Source: JABSSA01 sp039984715 (GTDB taxonomy: Bacteria > Pseudomonadota > Alphaproteobacteria > Rhodobacterales > Rhodobacteraceae). Taken from it: a stretch of 64,000 nucleotides of DNA. The first letter of the stretch is position 1, and the number at the start of each line of letters is the position of its first letter. The translations under genes and the position numbers were made by a program. The notes under the pieces were generated by a model that was not told where the DNA came from, ran no database searches, and saw only the letters and a program-made list of their open reading frames with translations. The stretch spans positions 1 through 64,000 of the forward strand of contig JBDWUA010000008.1 of the NCBI GenBank assembly GCA_039984715.1. The letters run 5' to 3'. Below are positions 58,641 to 64,000 of the stretch, piece after piece.

Positions 58641-59411
58641 TTACAGGCGTTTGAATAACGTATTCCCTTCGCCTTCAAAGATATTTTCATAGCCAAACGC
58701 ACGCACACGCGCGGGAAGGTTGTCTTCCCATAGGCCAGAATGGCGCGTTTCCATCAATACCAAGTCGGGACGTTCGGATTTGATCCCCGCATCCAGCCAC
58801 GGATTAAGTGCGGCTTCTTCTCCGCCTTCGATATCGATCTTCATGACACTCAGATCGTAGTCATTGAGGTTGCTCAGATAGGGTCGCAAGGGACGTACGG
58901 GCACAACAAACCCCTGCTTTTTCGCAACGCTGTCTGGGTTCAATGAACCCTGACCAAAATTGCCGGGACGCATGCGCAATTCAGCTTCGCCTTGAGTCGC
59001 ACCCAAAGCGCATGTTTCAATGCGAATGGTCTGGCCTAGCGCATTCAACAAGACATTTTGCCCAAGACGGCCGATCATAATCGGATTGGGTTCAAACGCC
59101 AAAACTCGCGCGCCGGCCCCTGCCGCCTTGGCCAATGGAATGGAATAAGCGCCGCAATTTGCGCCAATATCCAATACCAACGCTTTTCGGTTTTCCACAG
59201 CATCCAACAATTGACCCAAGCTCTGCACCTCTGGGGGCACGCCTTTTAACCAGAGCTGCAACTCAGTCCAATTGTCGCGCGGGTTCACTGCCATACGCAC
59301 ATCCGCAAAGCTGACTTCTCCGGATGGCAACATGGGGCGTAGCAACTGACGGGTTGCCTTATCGCCTTTCAAGAAAGCCTTGCGCATTGCCTGTGCTGAC
59401 TTTTCGTCCAT
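58641..59411 (-). CDS. FkbM-family methyltransferase
   Basis: ATG 59411 (MDEKSAQAMRKAFLKGDKAT) is favoured; the frame continues to 59516 without homologous-looking sequence. The 256-residue protein has the SAM motif LVLDIGANCGAYSIPLAKAA, acidic VLAFEPNPIMIGRLGQNVLL, and the FkbM signature LSVMKIDIEGGEEAALNPWL followed by VLMETRH. FkbM enzymes O-methylate sugars, polyketides or lipids; target unknown. It is divergent from mtnP. Confidence 0.87.
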   Translation of the reverse strand: MDEKSAQAMRKAFLKGDKATRQLLRPMLPSGEVSFADVRMAVNPRDNWTELQLWLKGVPPEVQSLGQLLDAVENRKALVLDIGANCGAYSIPLAKAAGAGARVLAFEPNPIMIGRLGQNVLLNALGQTIRIETCALGATQGEAELRMRPGNFGQGSLNPDSVAKKQGFVVPVRPLRPYLSNLNDYDLSVMKIDIEGGEEAALNPWLDAGIKSERPDLVLMETRHSGLWEDNLPARVRAFGYENIFEGEGNTLFKRL

Positions 59412-59584
59412 GCCCTGCCCTTTATTTCGGCTTTTGCGCCAGTTTTCGATTGCGACGTACAAAAAGCCAATCTTGTTAGAAAAACAAGCCTGATCCCCTT
59501 TTACCGAGGCAGCCACAACTGTATCACTGCCCCAGTATCACCGTGCAGGATATCATCGTACGGGCAACCACACAGGAAACGATC

Positions 59585-60457
59585 ATGGTGCAAACGAAAA
59601 TCGGAGTAATTGGTGGGTCTGGGCTTTATGATATCGACGGCCTCGAAAACCAAGAATGGATCAGCGTCGAAACCCCATGGGGCACACCTTCGGATCAGCT
59701 GCTGACAGGGACGCTTGACGGTATTCCTATGGTTTTTCTGCCACGGCATGGACGTGGTCATGTGCATTCCCCTTCGACGGTTCCTTACCGGGCCAATATC
59801 GATGCACTGAAACGGATTGGCGTCACTGACGTTATTTCGATGTCCGCTTGCGGGTCGTTTCGCGAAGAAATGGAACCGGGTCACTTTGTGATTGTCGACC
59901 AGTTCATCGATCGAACCTTTGCCCGTGAAAAATCCTTTTTCGGAAGCGGATGCGTGGCGCATGTATCCGTCGCACATCCGACCTGTGAACGCCTGTCTGA
60001 CGCCTGCGAAACCGCAGCCAAAGACGCAGGCGTGACGGTTCATCGCGGCGGGACATACCTTGCGATGGAAGGCCCACAATTTTCCAGCCTCGCGGAATCG
60101 AAAATGTACCGCAACAGCTGGGGGTGCGATGTGATTGGAATGACAAACATGCCCGAAGCAAAGCTCGCCCGAGAAGCCGAGCTTTGCTATGCATCTGTTG
60201 CGATGATCACGGATTACGACAGCTGGCATCCCGATCATGGTGCGGTGGATGTCACGCAAATCATTGAAACCCTGACCGGAAATGCCGACAAGGGGCGCAA
60301 CACCGTGCGCAGGTTACCGGCATTGCTTGGCCCTGACCGCGCGCCGTGTCCACATGGCTGTGACAGAGCATTGGATTATGCGATTTTGACAGCCCCAGAT
60401 AAACGCGATCCAGCAGTACTGGCAAAACTGGATGCAATCGCCGGACGCGTTTTGTAA
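59585..60457 (+). CDS. mtnP: S-methyl-5'-thioadenosine phosphorylase
   Basis: ATG 59585 (MVQTKIGVIGGSGLYDIDGL) is the family start. The 290-residue enzyme has the phosphate-binding GGSGLYD, the FLPRHGRGHVHSPSTVPYRA segment and GGTYLAMEGPQFSSLAESKM, plus the purine-site ITDYDSWH. It splits methylthioadenosine from polyamine and homoserine-lactone synthesis into adenine and methylthioribose-1-phosphate. Adenine can then be rescued by Apt, encoded two genes downstream (61319). Confidence 0.93.
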   Translation: MVQTKIGVIGGSGLYDIDGLENQEWISVETPWGTPSDQLLTGTLDGIPMVFLPRHGRGHVHSPSTVPYRANIDALKRIGVTDVISMSACGSFREEMEPGHFVIVDQFIDRTFAREKSFFGSGCVAHVSVAHPTCERLSDACETAAKDAGVTVHRGGTYLAMEGPQFSSLAESKMYRNSWGCDVIGMTNMPEAKLAREAELCYASVAMITDYDSWHPDHGAVDVTQIIETLTGNADKGRNTVRRLPALLGPDRAPCPHGCDRALDYAILTAPDKRDPAVLAKLDAIAGRVL

Positions 60458-60538
60458 CGAAAGATGTCATCGTGGCGGGCGCGTAAAAATCCGTGGCCGC
60501 TAGTGATCAAACTGAATTCCCAGTGAAAGCTAAAACTT

Positions 60539-61165
60539 ATGCCATTTGATCTTTGGTTGACCTTCGCCGCCGCGTCGCTCGCTCTTTTGGTTATTCCGGG
60601 CCCGACCTTGTTGATGGTCCTTAGCTATGCAGTGACACAAGGGCGTCGGGTCGCAATCGCATCCGCCTTGGGTGTTGCCGCTGGCGACTTCATCGCAATG
60701 AGCTTGTCCGTCATTGGCTTGGGCGGGTTGTTCCTTGCCTCGGCTACTGCTTTCAACATTTTGAAATGGGCCGGTGCGATTTACTTGATCTATCTTGGCA
60801 TACGCATGCTGCGCACGCCCAGGGATCAATCTGTTCTGATGGACAAACCATCCAACACCACAGCGAAAAAAGTGTTCCGCGATCTTACGGCGGTAACGGC
60901 CTTTAACCCAAAGTCGAACACGTTCTTTATCGCATTCGTTCCTCAGTTCATTTCCCCAGAGGCCCCTTTTGCGCCCCAAGCCGCAATTCTTGTTGGCACC
61001 TTTGTCGTAATCGCAGCCGTCAATGCGTTGATCTTTGCCTTAAGTGCAAATGCGATGCGCAGCCGAATAACACGACCATCCGTCCAGAATTGGTTAACTA
61101 AATGCGGAGGGCTGACATTGATTGGAATGGGCTTTCTGACAATGACGTTGCGCCGGTCGACATGA
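60539..61165 (+). CDS. LysE/RhtB-family exporter
   Basis: A 208-residue membrane protein with about six hydrophobic segments. Family landmarks: AASLALLVIPGPTLLMVLSY, ALGVAAGDFIAMSLSVIGLG, then WAGAIYLIYLGIRMLRTP and AFNPKSNTFFIAFVPQFISP. Such exporters pump amino acids or homoserine lactones out of the cell. It sits between mtnP and apt, but with 80-150 bp gaps, so cotranscription is uncertain. Substrate not deducible. Confidence 0.9.
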   Translation: MPFDLWLTFAAASLALLVIPGPTLLMVLSYAVTQGRRVAIASALGVAAGDFIAMSLSVIGLGGLFLASATAFNILKWAGAIYLIYLGIRMLRTPRDQSVLMDKPSNTTAKKVFRDLTAVTAFNPKSNTFFIAFVPQFISPEAPFAPQAAILVGTFVVIAAVNALIFALSANAMRSRITRPSVQNWLTKCGGLTLIGMGFLTMTLRRST

Positions 61166-61318
61166 CCGTTTCGCCAATTTGCGCATCGCTCTGAACCCGA
61201 ATATTTCTCAAACGAAGCCGCCAACGCTTCAATTCTACGATAGACGCTCATTTTTCTTGCTTTTTGCCCCTCCACCGGGCCAGAAGCCGCAGGTCGATCT
61301 TAAGCAAGGGGCTATTTT

Positions 61319-61861
61319 GTGCCAAAGCAGACAAATTCAGTCAAAGACTACATTCGCACCATCGTGGATTTCCCACACGAAGGTATCATGTTTCGCGATG
61401 TCACGACCCTATTTGCCGACCCGCGCGGCTTTCGCATTGCCGTTGATCAAATGCTGCACCCCTATGCGGGCCTTGCCATCGACAAAGTTGTCGGGCTTGA
61501 GGCGCGTGGCTTTATTTTAGGAGGGGCAATTGCACACCAATTGTCTGTTGGGTTCGTTCCGATCCGCAAAAAGGGCAAACTGCCCGGTGCCACGCTGTCC
61601 CAAGCCTACACTCTCGAATATGGCGAAGCGGTCGTCGAAGTGCATGATGACGCAATCCAAGCCGGCGAAAAGATACTGGTTGTCGATGATCTGCTGGCCA
61701 CCGGCGGAACAGCCGAAGCTGGGATTAAATTGATTGAGCGGTTGGGTGGCGAAATCATCTCTTGTGCCTTTATCATCGACCTACCCGAACTTGGTGGTCG
61801 CAAGAAACTGGAAGATATGGGAATGGACGTTCACGCCCTCTGCGCATTCGAGGGGCTTTGA
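61319..61861 (+). CDS. apt: Adenine phosphoribosyltransferase
   Basis: GTG 61319 has AAGGGG upstream. The 180-residue enzyme contains DYIRTIVDFPHEGIMFRDVT, GLEARGFILGGAIAHQLSVG, RKKGKLPGATLSQAYTLEYG and the PRPP loop ILVVDDLLATGGTAEAGIKL. It turns adenine and PRPP into AMP. With mtnP it completes adenine recovery from methylthioadenosine. It ends 2 bp before the stop of the convergent MarR gene. Confidence 0.95.
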   Translation: MPKQTNSVKDYIRTIVDFPHEGIMFRDVTTLFADPRGFRIAVDQMLHPYAGLAIDKVVGLEARGFILGGAIAHQLSVGFVPIRKKGKLPGATLSQAYTLEYGEAVVEVHDDAIQAGEKILVVDDLLATGGTAEAGIKLIERLGGEIISCAFIIDLPELGGRKKLEDMGMDVHALCAFEGL

Positions 61862-61863
61862 AA

Positions 61864-62346
61864 CTAGGGCATTTCGCCTCTGTTCGAAATGCCCGTTTCA
61901 TCGCGGTTTTCGTCTAGCAGGATCCGAAAGGCCCGAAGATGCGGCAACATCTCGACAAATCTGTCGAGACCAAAAGACTGAACGACAGCCGCAAAATCTG
62001 GACCTACTTTCGCAATCGTATCTTCACGAAGCGCACGACCAGCGTCCGTCAACCAAACGCATTTCGAACGACCATCCTCCGGGTTCGGGCGCATTTCAAT
62101 CAGCCCCCTCTTTTCCAGAATTTTTAACGTATACGCCATGGATGTCTTGGGAGTCTGAAAGGCGTTGGCCATCGCCATCGGGGTTTGCCCGTCTCGCACG
62201 CGCACAAGATGGTTAAGCACTGTAAAATGGGGGGCGATTAATTCATCAGGTAGACGGGCCTCTAGGGCGGTACGACTGAGCTGTGCAATGATCCCAATTT
62301 CAGTCATTACCGCAAAAACAACACCAGCCGTATTTTCTTCTGTCAC
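61864..62346 (-). CDS. MarR-family transcriptional regulator
   Basis: GTG 62346 overlaps the stop of the upstream nitroreductase-like gene in GTGA, a coupled start; a longer frame to 62376 would overlap more. The 160-residue protein has the winged helix DGQTPMAMANAFQTPKTSMA, then YTLKILEKRGLIEMRPNPED and GRSKCVWLTDAGRALRED. MarR proteins usually repress operons they belong to in response to phenolics or oxidants. Two AGTNCGAANTCGNACT-like sites upstream of the nitroreductase gene (63502 and 63532) are its probable operators. Confidence 0.9.
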   Translation of the reverse strand: MTEENTAGVVFAVMTEIGIIAQLSRTALEARLPDELIAPHFTVLNHLVRVRDGQTPMAMANAFQTPKTSMAYTLKILEKRGLIEMRPNPEDGRSKCVWLTDAGRALREDTIAKVGPDFAAVVQSFGLDRFVEMLPHLRAFRILLDENRDETGISNRGEMP

Positions 62347-63488
62347 CCTGACCTGACCTTCTTTTCTAACAACCATCGTGGGCTTTGGGCCACTTGCGGT
62401 CCATATCCCAACCGACCCAACATTTGCACAACACCCCCACCCGACGCTAGTATCTGATGCGTCTTGTCATAAAGCGCGTTCATTTCCGGAAATTCCTGCA
62501 ATGCTTGGCTCATTGGTTGAACCCCAAGACCGATTGAGGTGGCGGCAAGGTTCAAACGAACCCAGTCGCGCCCTGCCATTATTTGTTCGGCCCGAGAGTT
62601 GCCAGGTGTGTTCAACCACACGTAAGCCATGCCCGACTGAGCGATCTTGCGCACCATGTCCAAGCCAGATTTGTAGGTGATGGAATTTACATCTATTGCG
62701 TCTTCTCGTGAAAACAGCCCGGTCAGGCGCAGCGCTTCGAATTTTGCTCCGGTGAAATCAAGGCCGTCAGGATTCGCGTCAACTTCACGATGCCCTATCC
62801 GAAAGAGGTCTACGCTTTCCTTATACGTTCGCGGCGTTTTGAATTCGATTTCAAACGCATCTGTCGTGATGTCACGCAATTCCTGAACAAACTTTTCCTC
62901 ATTCGAAACTGCGACAGAGCTGCCGCGGATCACGGACGCAATCAACGCGTCCAAGGCATCTTGGTTGACGTGTTGTTGTAGATCGTAAGGTTCCTTTAAC
63001 GAACGACGCGCCAGAACATGATCAAACAACGCTGGCTCTGCTTGTTCATCTGACGGTTCAAATCGCGCGACCGCCACACAACGTTGATCAAGCTTGGTTT
63101 GATCATCGCCATCAGGGAACAACGACAGGGACACGTGATATCCTTCGTTCGCAGCGGCCATTGTCATCAATTCAAGGAAACACCCCAATCCCACAACGAT
63201 CTGTCGACTGAACGGGTCAGTGTGTGGCAATAACCGATCCGGGTCGACGTATAGCTCGACCTGACCGGGCGTACTCAAGTCCACAATCCAAGGCTGACGA
63301 TTATGCGGGTTCGGCGCAAGAATTGCGTAACTTAAGGCCACCATCCGTGGATCATCATACTGCCCCGCCTTGGCCCAAGGCTGAAGAGCGGTACGCGGCT
63401 TTTGCACAACGGCGTAGCTGGTTCCACCTGCAGCAAGAATTACACCGCCCCCCAAAATCCCAAGCGTCTTGCGTCGTGTCAATTTCAT
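62343..63488 (-). CDS. Tat-exported nitroreductase-like (Acg-type) flavoprotein
   Basis: A 381-residue protein beginning with a twin-arginine signal (LTRRKTLGILGGGVILAAGG), so probably exported folded with its cofactor. The body holds nitroreductase-like pieces: SYAILAPNPHNRQPWIVDLS (FMN contacts), RSLKEPYDLQQHVNQDALDA, and YVWLNTPGNSRAEQIMAGRD, then NLAATSIGLGVQPMSQALQE. It resembles the two-lobed Acg family. Export of such a flavoprotein is known in Rhodobacterales. Cotranscribed with the MarR gene (4-bp overlap); substrate unknown. Confidence 0.85.
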   Translation of the reverse strand: MKLTRRKTLGILGGGVILAAGGTSYAVVQKPRTALQPWAKAGQYDDPRMVALSYAILAPNPHNRQPWIVDLSTPGQVELYVDPDRLLPHTDPFSRQIVVGLGCFLELMTMAAANEGYHVSLSLFPDGDDQTKLDQRCVAVARFEPSDEQAEPALFDHVLARRSLKEPYDLQQHVNQDALDALIASVIRGSSVAVSNEEKFVQELRDITTDAFEIEFKTPRTYKESVDLFRIGHREVDANPDGLDFTGAKFEALRLTGLFSREDAIDVNSITYKSGLDMVRKIAQSGMAYVWLNTPGNSRAEQIMAGRDWVRLNLAATSIGLGVQPMSQALQEFPEMNALYDKTHQILASGGGVVQMLGRLGYGPQVAQSPRWLLEKKVRSG

Positions 63489-63501
63489 TGCTTCACTCCT
63501 T

Positions 63502-63517
63502 AGTGCGAATTCGAACT
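63502..63517. promoter_or_regulatory. MarR operator copy 1
   Basis: AGTGCGAATTCGAACT is a near-perfect 16-bp palindrome (AGTNCGAATTCGNACT), 14 bp upstream of the nitroreductase start at 63488. A second copy lies exactly 30 bp away. Confidence 0.65.
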
Positions 63518-63531
63518 ATACTTCTCAATAT

Positions 63532-63547
63532 AGAACGATTTCGTACT
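63532..63547. promoter_or_regulatory. MarR operator copy 2
   Basis: AGAACGATTTCGTACT matches copy 1 at most symmetric positions (12 of 16 bases symmetric). The 30-bp centre-to-centre distance (three helical turns) suggests cooperative binding on one face. Confidence 0.55.
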
Positions 63548-63600
63548 AAACAAGTTTTTTCTCACCAATATCGAATGCCCATTGCGCCCACTTTGCCAAA

Positions 63601-63621
63601 TTGGTAATCATTCCTTACCAA
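63601..63621. promoter_or_regulatory. Inverted repeat before the alpha-hydroxy-acid dehydrogenase gene
   Basis: TTGGTAA (63601-63607) and TTACCAA (63615-63621) form a perfect 7-bp inverted repeat with a 7-nt spacer, 15 bp before the GTG at 63637. GntR-type LldR operators contain TTGGT..ACCAA symmetry, so it may regulate lactate use. The spacer is longer than usual. Confidence 0.45.
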
Positions 63622-63636
63622 AATGAGGATATTGCA

Positions 63637-64000
63637 GTGCCCACCATTACTGAAATCGAGGACTTACGCCGCATTTACGAACGTCGTGTGCCACGGATGT
63701 TCTACGATTATGCTGAATCAGGCAGCTGGACCGAACAAACGTTTCGCGAAAATTCCTCGGATTTCGACAAGATCAGGCTGCGCCAACGGGTGGCCGTGGA
63801 TATGTCGGGCCGCTCGACTGCTGGACAAATGATTGGGCAAGACGTCGCCATGCCCGTTGCCTTGGCCCCTGTTGGCATCACCGGCATGCAACACGCTGAT
63901 GGCGAGATGAAGACAGCGCGTGCGGCGGAACAATTTGGCGTGCCTTTCACGCTGTCCACGATGTCGATTAATTCGATCGAGGACGTCGCTTCGTACACGT
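63637..64000 (+). CDS. FMN-dependent alpha-hydroxy-acid dehydrogenase (L-lactate dehydrogenase type), cut by the window end
   Basis: GTG 63637 is preceded by ATGAGGATATT (GAGG 7 nt upstream). The 121 residues visible read PTITEIEDLRRIYERRVPRM, FYDYAESGSWTEQTFRENSS, and ALAPVGITGMQHADGEMKTA, then FTLSTMSINSIEDVA. These are the N-terminal FMN-site segments of the LldD/glycolate oxidase family. FYDYAESGSWTE with KIRLRQRV fits membrane-linked L-lactate dehydrogenase, which passes electrons to the quinone pool. The C-terminal two thirds, including the catalytic His, lie beyond the window. Confidence 0.88.
   Translation, partial: MPTITEIEDLRRIYERRVPRMFYDYAESGSWTEQTFRENSSDFDKIRLRQRVAVDMSGRSTAGQMIGQDVAMPVALAPVGITGMQHADGEMKTARAAEQFGVPFTLSTMSINSIEDVASYT

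Overview
The window looks like a chromosomal segment of a marine Rhodobacterales (Roseobacter-group) alphaproteobacterium. This rests on gene content seen in the sequence and general family knowledge, not on any search. Supporting points are a ptsP-lysC neighbourhood, TRAP and sugar ABC importers, two VPLPA-CTERM exported proteins, DUF1178, EcsC-type and FkbM-type genes, and a Nudix protein of roseobacter type. No rRNA or tRNA gene, CRISPR array or replication origin was seen.

Region 1 (1-6.3 kb) is a decayed mobile island. It holds the start of an IS3-type transposase gene, a gene that IS has probably beheaded, a HigBA toxin-antitoxin pair, a pentapeptide-repeat membrane protein, and a mobilization block. 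In that block MbeB-like and MbeD-like genes are nested inside a relaxase frame, as in ColE1. The relaxase has lost its catalytic N-terminus and is joined in frame to the tail of a tyrosine integrase that carries an ochre stop.

Region 2 (6.3-12.8 kb) is a GntR-regulated cluster of an M29/NicX-like metalloprotein and a complete DctPQM TRAP importer, followed by a wrecked metallo-beta-lactamase-fold gene and a methyltransferase. Region 3 (12.8-20 kb) starts with an IS3 remnant. It then carries a SorC-controlled sugar system: an ABC importer on the minus strand, and the regulator, a LacD/YihT-type aldolase, a ROK kinase and a P-loop kinase on the plus strand. Identical GAAATATATTTC palindromes precede both arms.

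Region 4 (20-34.5 kb) is patchier. It holds a chemoreceptor paired with a repeat-built exported protein, two VPLPA-CTERM proteins, a TPM protein, a truncated haemoglobin next to a PAS-class III adenylate cyclase and a convergent winged-helix/TolB-like/TPR regulator, a DJ-1 protein with a broken YafY-type regulator, and several gaps containing a degenerate dispersed repeat.

Region 5 (34.5-46.9 kb) is a galactoside utilization locus: alpha- and beta-galactosidases, an ABC importer with an IclR regulator, and De Ley-Doudoroff enzymes for galactose. Galactonate dehydratase is not in the window. Region 6 (47-64 kb) is mostly housekeeping: ptsP, a histidine kinase, lysC, modABC, methylthioadenosine/adenine salvage (mtnP, apt), and a MarR-nitroreductase operon with paired operators. 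The window ends inside an FMN-dependent alpha-hydroxy-acid dehydrogenase gene.
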